A stretch of DNA of 64,000 nt from Pterois miles (lineage: Eukaryota; Chordata; Actinopteri; Perciformes; Scorpaenidae). The notes under the pieces are model-generated. The model saw nothing but the letters and a program-made list of their open reading frames with translations, was not told where the DNA came from and searched no databases. Position 1 is the stretch's first letter. The number at the start of each line of letters is the position of its first letter. This document shows, piece after piece, positions 10,415-20,198 of this stretch. The position numbers were made by a program, and so were the translations under genes. The stretch spans positions 62,001 through 126,000 of the forward strand of contig CAMQGK010000518.1 in the NCBI GenBank assembly GCA_947000775.1. Direction: 5' to 3'.

Positions 10415-12330
10415 CCCTCCAGGCCTGACACCACCTTGTTCATTAGGCGCTGGAAAGTGGCTGGAGCATTACGTAACCCAAATGGCATAACAGTATATGA
10501 ATACAAACCATTTGGCGTAATGAAAGCAGCAATCTCCCTAGCTCTAGGTGTTAAAGGAACCTGCCAGTAACCTTTAAGTAAATCAAATTTACTAACAAAC
10601 TTGGCAGATCCAACCTGATCTACACAGTCTTCCAAACGTGGAAGTGGAAAGGAGTCAGGTTTTGTGAGTTGGTTCACTTTTCGGAGGTCTGTACATGGTC
10701 TGAACGTATCATCAGGCTTCTTTACAAGCAAGCATGGGGATGACCAGCTAGATGAACAAGGTTCAGCAATGTTATTTTCCAACATGTATCTGACCTCTGC
10801 TTCCAAATGTTCACGCTTGTCTGGAGACATACGATAATACCGTTGTCTGACTGGCTTGGCCTCACCCACATCAATGTCATGCTCAATAACATGAGTGCGA
10901 GATGGTGTATCTGCAAACAGACAGGGATAACTTTTAATTAGATTTACCAACTGTGATCTGTTTGGTTCAGGTAAATGTTTCAACATTTCTTCCAGGTTAG
11001 CCAATGACTCAGAGTTCTTTAGACACCCTCTCAAAATCCCATCATCTGGCGTATACACCTCTTCCTCCAATACTCCTGCCAGGTCAGGAGGTGGGGGTTG
11101 ACCCACTGAAACTCCTGCAGCAGCAGAGGAAACTGGAGCAACAGGATCTGGTGCAGGACAACGAGCAAAATACGGTTTTAACAGATTAATGTGACACAAC
11201 TGCACAGACTTCTTCCGGTCAGGAGTTGAGATTACATAATTTACCTCTGACAATTTACGGACAACTGTATACGGACCTGAAAACTTGGCCTGAAAAGTAG
11301 AGCCAACTACAGGCAGAAGTGCAAGAACTTTATCTCCAGGACTAAATTCACGACGTTCACAACGCCGATCATAAAGACGTTTCATTTTTCTCTGAGCTGC
11401 TTGTAGATTTTCTTTTGCCAATTTATTTGCCCTGTACAGCCGATGTTTGAAACCATTTATGTAATCAATCAAGTTTCCTGGGGGCTCCTCAGCCTGCCAG
11501 TCTCTGTGTAAAGAGGCTAAAGGGCCTCTGACCTTGTGGCCAAAAACCAAGTCATTAGGACTGAACCCCAGACTCTCCTGGGACACCTCTCTAGCAGCTA
11601 GCAACAGCCATGGTAACCCCTCTTCCCAGTCACGGTCCAACTCAGTGCAATATGCACGGAGAAGAGATTTCAGTGTTTGGTGAAACCTTTCTAGCGCCCC
11701 CTGGCTCTGAGCGTGGTATGCGCTGGACTGAGAATGTTTGATGTTCAACTCCTGTAACACTTCTGCAAACAACTTTGAACAGAAGTTAGACCCCTGATCA
11801 GTCTGAATGACCTTTGGGATACCAAAGATGGACATGAACTGTGTCAGAGCTTTAACTACTGACTTTGTAGTGATGTTTCTGAGGGGATAGGCAGCAGGAT
11901 AACGTGTGGCTTGGCACATCACGGTTAGCAAAAAATTGCTACCAGCCTTGGAGCGTGGCAAGGCACCTACACAATCAATAATCAGGTGTTCAAATGGATG
12001 CTCAGCAACTGGGATGGGATACAAAGGAGCAGGCTTAATCACCTGGTTTGGTTTACCAGTCAGCTGACAAGTGTGGCAGGTTTTAATAAATGCAGAAATG
12101 TCCCGCTTCAAACGAGGCCAGTAGAAATATTTTAGCACTCTGTCATAGGTTTTTCGTACCCCTAAATGACATGCAATGCCATCATGTGCAGTCTTAAGTA
12201 CTGTGGGCCTTAATGTGGAAGGTAGAACAATCTGCACAACTTCATCCCCCACAAAACATTCCCCCTGAGGAACCCATTTTCTCACCAAAAGACCATCTTG
12301 AAGGAAATAACCACATGCTGTGCTCTCCAC
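10387..12330 (-). pseudogene. Gmr1-like pol: integrase followed by RT N-terminus (left copy)
   Basis: 647 codons. Integrase comes first: HHCC zinc-binding region (HDGIACHLG ... CHTC), then the catalytic core with LIIDCVGALP, IQTDQGSNF and ALERFHQTLKS, supplying the D, D and E. A chromodomain-like or linker region and the RT fingers/palm follow (SWSSPCLLVKKPDDTFRPC, FDLLKGYWQV, MPFGLRNAPATFQRLMN). The frame ends at the catalytic site. Integrase before RT is the order known for Gmr1-like elements, first described from Atlantic cod. An in-frame TAA at 12340-12342 lies just before the listed start, so the pol is not translatable as one chain. Confidence 0.88.
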
Positions 12331-12342
12331 ATCATCAGCTTA

Positions 12343-12540
12343 GATAACCTGACTGTACAAAGCCTGAAGTGTGGGGTCGTCTCTCTGCTCTTTCACGAGG
12401 TCACTGCGAGACACATGCAAGGGAAAAACAGGAACAGGAAATACAGACACACTTTTTTTAACTGGACTATCAAGACCAGAACGTGCACTAGCACGGTTCA
12501 TAGCACGAGTCACTGCACAGGTGGAAAGTACCAACAAAAA
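12343..12540 (-). pseudogene. Gmr1-like pol: protease-integrase linker remnant (left copy)
   Basis: Same frame as the integrase, upstream of its TAA. It encodes AVTRAMNRAS and DDPTLQALYSQVI, typical of the segment before the integrase zinc finger. It is interrupted upstream by a LINE/SINE-like tail. Beyond that, VVGNDLAGD resembles the end of an aspartic protease, after which the element stops at 12713 in array sequence. Gag, most of the protease and the 5' LTR are missing. Confidence 0.6.
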
Positions 12541-12615
12541 AAAACAACAGAGTGTAAATTGAATTTCCCCACTGTGGGACTAATAAAGGTTGATCTTCTT
12601 TTTCTTCTTCTTCTA
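12541..12615 (-). repeat. Short LINE/SINE 3' tail inserted in the Gmr1-like element
   Basis: Contains TTTCCCCACTGTGGGACTAA and TAAAGGTTGATCTTC followed by (TTC)n. The form matches the 3' ends of fish non-LTR elements, compare the tail at 46375-46430. The mirror copy at 28722-28797 shows the insertion came before the arm duplication. Confidence 0.6.
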
Positions 12616-12713
12616 CTCCAGCAGAGTCCTTAGGAGACTCCATACCTTCCACCAGTTTCTCTGTAGGGGCAAATGCTACAGGCCAGACAAGATCACCGGC
12701 CAGGTCATTACCA

Positions 12714-14464
12714 ACAACCTTCTTGTCTAACTGTTGGCTAGAAAATCAATATTCATATTTTCCAAAATGACAAAATGTTCCTTTAGAGTGCAGCTTACTT
12801 ACGTTGTCCATAAAAACACAGGCGTTTCCGTCCGTTCTGTCCGTCTTGTGGTCCGTCATCCATCTGACCTGGTCGGGAATCAGCATTTCTTCATTGTTGT
12901 AAAGGTGTAAAGGAGCTCCTGAACTACAGCAACACTCAGTCTGAGTCTCTGTAAAAATACAAATAAATAATGGTGTTTTATATAACCTTCAACTGATTTA
13001 CTTCTGAAGAAGACTCATGTTAACCAACATCAGTCTGAGACTGAACACAGGATCATGTTACATGGCTGAGTTTTTGTGTTTTTTGTCTGAAATGAACATT
13101 ACATCAGTCCAGTGTGTAAAGTGTGGTGCTGAAGGCGGTTCAGTGTGTTGAGTGGACTGCTGTGGTGCTGGAACTTCCTCACATCAGACTGGTTGTGTGA
13201 TGCTGCTGGCTTGGTGTGGTTCGGTTGTCGTCCACTCTCCGGGAAGAGTCCTGTCCTGTGAGATCAGAAACAAGTCAGGAATGTGGATCCTTCTCTTAGT
13301 CTGCTGTCAGTGACTCCCAGACTTCAGCTATAATGATCAACTATGAAGACTAATTCATGTTGAAATATATCTGCATTAATCAGCGGTGTCACAGATGACA
13401 TGAGTCTGGAAAACATGTGTAGGCTTCATCTTGGACACTACTGAAGCTGGCTGCAGCTACATATTTACAGTGGTAACAACCTTCTGGTGTCTAACTGTTG
13501 GCTATAAAATCAATATTCATATTTCCCAAAATGACAAAATGTTCCTTTAGAGTGCAGCTTACTTACGTCGTCCATAAAAACACAGGCGTTTCCGTCTGTT
13601 CTGTCCATCTTGTGGTCCGTCGTCCATCTCACCTGGTCGGGAATCAGCATTTCTTCATTGTTGTAAAGGAGCCGCTGAACTACAGCAACACTCAGTCTGA
13701 GTCTCTGTACAAACACTAATAAATAATGGTGTTTTATATAAAATTCAACTGATTTACTACTGAAGAAGATTCATGTTAACCAACATCAGTATGAGATTGA
13801 ACACAGCATCATGTTACATGGCTGAATTTATGTTTTTTTGACTGATATAAACATGACATCAGTCCAGTGTGTAAAGTGTGGAGCTGAAGGTGGTTCAGTG
13901 TGTTGAGTGGACTGCTGTGGTGCTGGAGCTTCCTCACATCAGACTGGTTGTGTGATGCTGCTGGCTTGGTGTGGTTCGGTTGTCGTCCACTCTCCGGGAA
14001 GAGTCCTGTCCTGTGAGATCAGAAACAAGTCAGGAATGTGGATCCTTCTCTTAGTCTGCTGTCAGTGACTCCCAGACTTCAGCTGTAATGATCAACTATG
14101 AAGACTAATTCATGCTGAAATATATCTGCATTAATCAGCGGTGTCACAGATTACATGAGTCTGGAAAACATGTGTAGGCTTCATCTTGGACACTACTGAA
14201 GCTGGCTGCAGCTACATATTTACTGTGGGAACAATCTTCTTGTCTAACTGTTGGCTATAAAATCAATATTCATATTTCCCAAAATGACAAAATGTTCCTT
14301 TAGAGTGCAGCTTACTTACGTCGTCCATAAAAACACAGGCGTTTCCTTCCGTTCTGTCCGTCTTGTGGTCCGTCATCCATCTGACCTGGTCGGGAATCAG
14401 CATTTCTTCATTGTTGTAAAGGAGCCGCTGAACTACAGCAACACTCAGTCTGAGTCTCTGTAAA
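12714..14464 (-). repeat. Array cluster L, three exon A copies on the minus strand
   Basis: Minus-strand units of the ~753-bp family. Exon A copies lie at 12803-12948 (146 bp, with an 8-base insertion that breaks the frame), 13567-13704 and 14320-14457 (both 138 bp and open). Exon B copies lie between them near 13145-13260 and 13900-14010. Splice signals are kept. The cluster is bounded by the Gmr1-like element at 12713 and the Sushi-like element at 14465, and is mirrored by 26877-28621. Confidence 0.85.
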
Positions 14465-15059
14465 CATATGAGTGCCTAGTGTACGAGCTGTCAATTTCTT
14501 GAAGGCCTCCTCTGCTTCAGAGGACCAACAGAACTTAAGATGTGGTGAGGTTAAGGCATGGAGAGGAGCGGCAATGGAGCTGAAATTTCTGATAAATCGC
14601 CTATAAAAATTGGCGAAACCGAGGAATCTTTGGACCAATTTGCGAGAGGTAGGAGTGGGCCAATCTGCCACCACACTAACCTTAACGGGGTCCATCTGGA
14701 TGGCGTCCGGAGAGACTACAAACCCCAGGAAGGAAACTGTTGGCACGTGAAATTCACATTTATCAGCTTTGACATAAAGCTGATTCTGCAGCAGCCTCTG
14801 GAGGACCTGGCGCACATGGTTCACATGGTTCTGTTCGTCGGGGGAAAAAAATCAATATGTCATCTAGATATACAAATACAAAATGATTCAGCATATCTCT
14901 CAACACTTCATTCACCAATGCCTGGAACACTGCTGGGGCATTGGTTAAACCAAAAGGCATGAGCAGATATTCATAATGCCCGCTGGGCGTGTTAAATGCT
15001 GTCTTCCACTCATCTCCCTCTCTGATTCTGACCAGGTGATCGGCGTTTCTTAGGTCCAA
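14408..15059 (-). pseudogene. Sushi-like RT palm/thumb, fused to array exon sequence
   Basis: 14763-15059 holds MPFGLTNAPAVFQ and the catalytic YLDD. After a frameshift, 14824-14465 gives FLGFVVSPDAIQMD, FLGFANFYRRFIRNFSS and the start of the RNase H region. At 14464 the open frame runs straight into array exon A in a non-A frame (ETQTECCCSSAAPLQQ) and ends. The joined ORF is a chance fusion at an insertion/deletion boundary. Confidence 0.75.
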
Positions 15060-16457
15060 TTAAGAAAACACCTTGGCTCCCTTTAACTGCTCGAAAGCGG
15101 AGGAGATGAGTGGAAGAGGATAACGGTTTTTAACAGTGATCTTATTCAATCCACAATAATCAATACATGGGTGGAGAGTTTTATCCTTCTTTTCGACAAA
15201 GAAGAATCCCGCCCCTGCCGGAGAGGACGAGGGACGGATGATTCCTGCGGCTAGAGAGGTGTCTATATACTCCCTCATCGCTTCACGTTCAGGAGCCGAG
15301 AGAGAGTAAAGTCGCCCCTTGGGCGGAGAGGTACCAGGAAGGAAGTCAATTGCACAGTCATACTCACGGTGAGGTGGCAGGGAGGTTGCACGAGCCTTAT
15401 TGAAAACCTCCTTGATGTCGTGGTAACACGAGGGAACCCCAGCCAAGTCCGGGGAGTCGGGGACTGCCGGGATTATTTTATCCACCGCAGTAACGTCCTT
15501 AACCACAGGGGGCGTTCTGGAAGTCTCCATCTTCTCAGAGAAAAGAAAAGACTGACAAGTTATTTTATAACCCCCTCCCCAGCTCAATACCTCACCAGTG
15601 GACCAGTTCATGTGAGGGTTGTGTTTCTTGAGCCATGGCAGCCCCAGGATGAGCGGGTGTGCTGCGGACTTGAATACATGAAAAGTCATAGTCTCAGCGT
15701 GGTTACCAGCAATATACAATCTCACCGGTGGGGAGCGATGAGTAACCCGGCACAGGAGTCGTCCATCCAGGGCGCTGGCCTCCAAAGGCTCAGCTAGGGG
15801 GACCCCGTGAAGACCTAAATCCATCAGCAAACTCTTGTCCATAAAGCTGGCATCGGAACCTGAGTCGACCAGAACCAGCTGCTGCAGGGACTGGGAAGGA
15901 GAGACTACTTTAACCTGCGTGAGGGGGCGAGAGTAGAGGTTAGTAGTAAATGTATGGCTCACCAGAGTCCTCCCTTTCACTGGTGAGCCCTTTCTTTTAA
16001 CGGACAGGCTATCAGGAAGTGTCCGTGTTGACTGCAGTAGATACAGAGGCCCTCCCGCAGATGGCGCTGTCGCTCCTCTGGAATGAGCTTGGTGCTTCCA
16101 ACCTGCATGGGCTCCTCTGTACCACCAGAGGGTGGTGGAGAACCCTCCGATGACGTAGACGGAAGAGGGCGCCAGGCGGGGCGTTGGGTCCACTGCTGCC
16201 TCGGCGGGACGGGAGATGGTACTGCGGGTCTCCGGCGTTCTCTCAACTTCTCTTTCTCTTTCTCCCTCTCTCCCACAGGCGATTGTCGATCCGGATGGCC
16301 ATGGCGATGACCGCATCCGGGTCCCAAGGTAAGTCCAGCGGTGCCAACTGGTCCTTGACAGGATCCGAAAGTCCGTGCAGGAAGGTATCGAGGAGCGAGG
16401 CGTCGTTCCACCCGCCGTCGGTGGCCAAGGTGCGGAACTCGATTGCGTAATCAGCAA
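15060..16457 (-). pseudogene. Sushi-like protease and RT N-terminus
   Basis: 465 codons open. The first part overlaps gag in another frame. An aspartic protease follows (LVDSGSDASFM active-site region, LILGLPWL), then RT with REYDCAIDFLPG, SSSPAGAGFFFVEKKDK, CIDYCGLNKITVKNRYPLPL. The frame ends at an in-frame TAA, and the next codons continue the RT (14763-15059, with VYLDDILIF catalytic motif). Confidence 0.82.
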
Positions 16458-16864
16458 CCCGTCTTCTCCCGTGGTGGAGACCCACCAGCGCTCGGCCGGC
16501 TTCTCTACCTGCCTTGGTATGATAAAAAAATTTTTGTAATGTCTCAGTGAAAAGTTTTAAAGAGGAACATACCGGGGAGTTTCGTGCCCATTCTGCCGTT
16601 GCCCAGGCTTAGGCTCTGAGGAGCCGGCGCGGCCTGGGCATCTGTGCTGGAAGACTGGTGAGTAGCAAACATAGTCATTAGCTGTTGCATTTGAACTCCT
16701 AATTGATTCACTTGCTCACCCATGGAAGCACGAAAGTTTTCCTGGTGGTCTGTCAGCTGCTTGACTCCATGACAGACGGCGGTGAGCTGCTCCTCGTGCT
16801 GGTGGAGCCGTTCACCGTAGGCACGGACCGTGGTCTGAACCTGGTCTGAGCTTGCTGAGTCCAT
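16243..16864 (-). pseudogene. Sushi-like gag, deleted and frameshifted
   Basis: It starts at ATG 16862-16864 with a coiled-coil-rich N-terminus (YGERLHQHEEQLTAV, then QVNQLGVQMQQLM). The frame breaks at 16544, and the conserved gag core resumes at 16485 (YAIEFRTLATDGGWND, LLDTFLHGLSDPVKDQ), with internal sequence missing. Another frame (15977-16411) carries a CCHC knuckle: CIYCSQHGHFLIAC. Confidence 0.75.
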
Positions 16865-16881
16865 GTTCGGCCAGATTGTTC

Positions 16882-17419
16882 TGTGACGAGTAAGGTGGCA
16901 TGCAGGCTTGGACTCAGATGCAATACTCAGAGCAGGTTATATCAAACAATGCTGGGTCTTTATTAACAGAAATGGGTCGGTGCACGGGTAGACAAAACTC
17001 ACAGACAGACAAATCCAGAGCGGTAGGCAAAAGGCAGAGTCGGTAAACAGGCAGAATGATCAGGCACGAGGAATCAAAGGACACTAGGAAAAAATGCTGG
17101 AACGCTGTAACACTAGATAACAAGACCATCTGGCACAGGAGGAAAGGGAGACGCTGCTTAAATACTGGTGAGGGAAGTGACTAACTATGGACAGGTGGGA
17201 ATGATCAGGGGCGACGATCAGACACAGGACCAGTCACCTGGTCCAGGTAACTAGGTCAGGAGGAGGTGCTCAAACGTGAAGGCGGGAAGCATGCAGGGCA
17301 GGGAGTGAAGTGAACTGCAACGAGAGGAGAGGTTAAACATGCCAAAATAAAACAGGATGTGCACCAAAATAAAAGCATGCAACACAGAACAAATAACCTA
17401 GGTCCTGCGGGACGTTACA
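16882..17419 (-). mobile_element. 5' LTR of the Sushi-like element
   Basis: About 538 bp with TG...CA ends (TGTAACGTCCC to CTCGTCACA on the minus strand), followed in element sense by AGAACAATCTGGCCGAAC and the gag ATG at 16864. The LTR contains a GCTTAAATAC-type region. No target duplication can be tested because the other end is missing. Confidence 0.75.
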
Positions 17420-18295
17420 AGTGGTAACAATCTTCTTGTCGAACTGTTGGCTAGAAAATCAATATGCATATTTCCCAAAATGACAAAATGTTCCTTTAAT
17501 GTGCAGCTTACTTACGTCGTCCACGAAAATACAGGCGTTTCCTTTCGTTCTGTCCGTCTTGTGGTCCATCATCCATTTGACCTGGATGAAATATTGAGAA
17601 GAAAGGTTATTGTTTTTGCATTTAAGTTATGAAGTTGTTTATTTCATTTGGATTGTGAAATAACTAACATTGTATTTTGTGTGTTTAAAGGTTATGAACC
17701 TGAGCTAGACTACTAAGCTACTAAGCTACACTACGCTACAACTACAACTGCAAATACAATAATAATAACTATAATAATAACCATAACCATAATTCTGTGA
17801 ACCAAACTTGTGAAATAAAAGCAAAAGAAGAGCTGAGTTGCCAACAGCCTCCTCTGTGTCCACCTCCAAGCCCTTTTCAAGTTGTGGCAGAAACTGATGT
17901 CAAAGCCCAAAGAACTTGACAGTGCTGGAGTTTCCTCACATCAGACTGGTTGTGTGATGCTGCTGGCTTGGTGTGGTTCAGTTGTCGTCCACTCTCCGGG
18001 AAGAGTCCTGTCCTGTGAGATCAGAAACAAGTCAGGAATGTGGATCCTTCTCTTAGTCTGCTGTCAGTGTCTCAAAGAGAGTCAGCTATAATAATCAACT
18101 ATGAAGACTAATTCATGTATAAGTAAATCTGCATTGATCAGTGGTGTCACAGGTTACATGAGTCAGAATAACATGTGTAGGCTTCATCTTTGATACTACT
18201 GAAGCTGGCTGCAGCTACATATTTACAGTGGGAACAATCTTCTTGTCTAACTGTTGGCTAGAAAATCAATATGCATATTGTTCCTTTAATGTGCA
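17420..18295 (-). repeat. Array remnants between the Sushi-like element and an interspersed repeat
   Basis: Minus strand. A partial exon A (17516-17585, donor end only) is cut at 17586 by about 280 bp of AT-rich sequence unlike other units (17586-17870). An exon B with its acceptor follows at about 17915-18030. The unit resumes with the conserved intron sequence to about 18295, where a different repeat starts. No long frame is open. Confidence 0.7.
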
Positions 18296-18740
18296 GCTTG
18301 AAAGGAATAGTTCAACAATTTGGGAAATTTATTTGCGTTCTTCTCTCATCTCACATCTCACATCTGTACAGTACAGACATGACTCTACAGCCAGGAGCTA
18401 GTTAGCTTAGCTTAGCATGAGGACCAGAAACAGGGGCAAACAGCCAACTTGGCCCCCTCCAAAGGTAACTAAATCCACTTCCCAGCACCTCTAAAGCTCA
18501 TTGATTAACACTTTATCTTGCTTGTTTAATCCATGTAAAATAGAAGTGTAAAAGCAAGAGTTGGCTGTTTTCCTGGGAGTTACACATGCAGGAGTGTTTT
18601 TTGGCTCTGAGCAATTGTCAGCCAACAAGGAGGTGACACCAGGAGGTGACTGTGTCTTGCCAGGAAACAGTTTGGCACATAACACCCATAAAATGGCTAA
18701 ATATCAAGATATATTACGTGTTAATCAGTGAGCTTTAAGG
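18296..18740. repeat. Interspersed acanthomorph repeat (AGCTTAGCTTAGC family)
   Basis: Contains AGTTAGCTTAGCTTAGCATG, CAGAAACAGGGGCAAACAGC and AGCACCTCTAAAGCTCATTG, followed by a TGTTTAATCC stretch. I know this as a very common non-autonomous repeat in perciform genomes. It is not coding. Confidence 0.7.
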
Positions 18741-18974
18741 CCCTGACACAGCAAGCCGATAGTCGTCTGTAAGACAGTGGGGCTGTTGGTGAGTGTCAGT
18801 CAGGTTTTGCAGTGTGTCCTGCACCGTGAGAGTGGTGTGAAAATGAGTTCCACCAAAGGAAAAAACAAACAAACCTGCAACATAGCCAAGGAGACATGAG
18901 TTAAGGTACAGACCACAGGCACAAACTATTTATGAGAGGAGTGGCATATACTAACAGACAAGAAGCTATGGAGT

Positions 18975-19345
18975 TATATTTTAAGATCTAATAAATGGAG
19001 ACCATTTCATTGTAAATGATGCCGATGGGTTTATCTGGGTAGCAGACATTTTCTCAAGCGAAATGTGTTCAATAAGGAGGTTCAGCCAATGGCTGATGTT
19101 GAGGGCTTTCTTATCCTTCCAGTTAACCAAAATAGTTTTCTTGGCAATGGCAAGAGCTGCAAGTGTGGGTTGCAATTGTGCGTCTGGTAGGGCTGTTATC
19201 GTTAGATCGCCAATTAAGCAAAGGTCTGGAGAATGCGGGATCCTGCAGTCCAAAGTAGAGGAGAGTTTCTCTGTGACTGAAAATAAGTGTCGGCCGTGTT
19301 TTGAGTGCAATGAGTACATATGTCATAATGTTATAAACTATCATT
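18975..19345 (-). pseudogene. L1-type LINE ORF2 C-terminal fragment
   Basis: Minus-strand frame with CRIPHSPDLCLIGDL, ALAIAKKTILVNWKDKKA, ISHWLNLLIEHISLEK and KWSPFI. This matches the far C-terminus of fish L1-like ORF2 proteins (leucine-rich block after RT). No RT motifs remain. Bases 18741-18974 look like the adjoining LINE 3' region or unique sequence. Confidence 0.65.
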
Positions 19346-20130
19346 TCATTTAATTTGATTTTTAAGTTTAATTAGGGACTAATTACTAGTGTAGTAAAAT
19401 AATCATCTTTTTCTCTCTGTCTCTCAGTTTTCTATTTGGACTTTTAATTTTTATTATGACCAAAAATATCTTCCATATTTTACCATGGCCTTTTGGTTGA
19501 GGAAGCTAAATATGCATTGATGAAATTAAAGACTGGAAGGCGTGTGTGTGTCCCTGTGCTTATTTCTGCATTTTCAGGGGGACATTTGCTCTTTTTGTAG
19601 AGAACAATAAATGTATCATTATTGTATTCATAAATTATTATGATTGCATTAAAATCAGTGCACTTTATTTGGGAAACTCTTTACTGGCCTATAAATTCAT
19701 TAAGGAGTGACTTTTGACTCTTGCTTTTAATAATAATCCTTGAAACTTAACAACATAGGTGTCTTGATTAGTGTGAAGGGACGCTGTGCTTGATGATAAA
19801 CTGCAGAGGAGTGAAGAGATAAGTGATGACTGATCTCTTCTTGGGGATGGCAGTAATTTTGTTTGCCAATGCGTTTGACACCTCCAAACTTTAAATACCT
19901 GCAGTTCTTTGTGATGACTGATCTTTGAATTAGGGTATCAAACCAGATTTCTAAATCCCATCAGCAGATTCAGGTGAAGGCACCATTACAGAGAGAGAAG
20001 CATGTGTTCCATCTGGTGACAGCAGCCAATCACAAGAAGGCAGAGGAAGAATTCCGTGTTCCGATTGTGCAGCTTTTAAAATTCTGATTTCAAATCCAAA
20101 CTGCTACAGGAGCCAGTCAGTCACGTTCTG
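19346..20130. other. No gene seen; upstream region of the TOG-domain gene
   Basis: AT-rich, with no supported ORF. The last few hundred bases before 20199 are the likely promoter and 5' UTR of the TOG gene, but I see no clear TATA box. Confidence 0.5.
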
Positions 20131-20198
20131 ATCGCGCAGAGAGTCACACCGGTGTCTGCTTGCTGTCAATTATATTTTGTTGGAAGAGGATTTGAATT

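Larger units (their letters stand above)
1..14464. repeat. Left arm of a 14.5-kb inverted repeat
   Basis: This segment reappears in reverse complement at 26877-41636. Paired positions add up to about 41616 near the outer end and 41335 near the inner end, the shift coming from a few indels, mainly about 264 bp. Gene, Tc1, Gmr1-like element and array units all occur in mirrored order. In the first 60 bases I see one substitution between arms, so divergence looks like one or two percent. The hAT relic in the right arm runs on past the last paired base, so the left arm probably continues beyond the window start. Confidence 0.93.
14465..17419 (-). mobile_element. 3'-truncated Sushi-like Ty3/gypsy retroelement
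   Basis: Minus strand: LTR, gag, protease and RT, then an abrupt end before RNase H and integrase, fused to array exon A sequence at 14464/14465. Gag features (YAIEFRTLA, LLDTFLHGLSD, a LCIYC...GHFLIAC zinc knuckle) match the Sushi/RTL (PEG10-related) group as I know it. It is absent from the right arm, so it arrived after the arm duplication or was lost there. Stops and frameshifts make it inactive. Confidence 0.85.
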
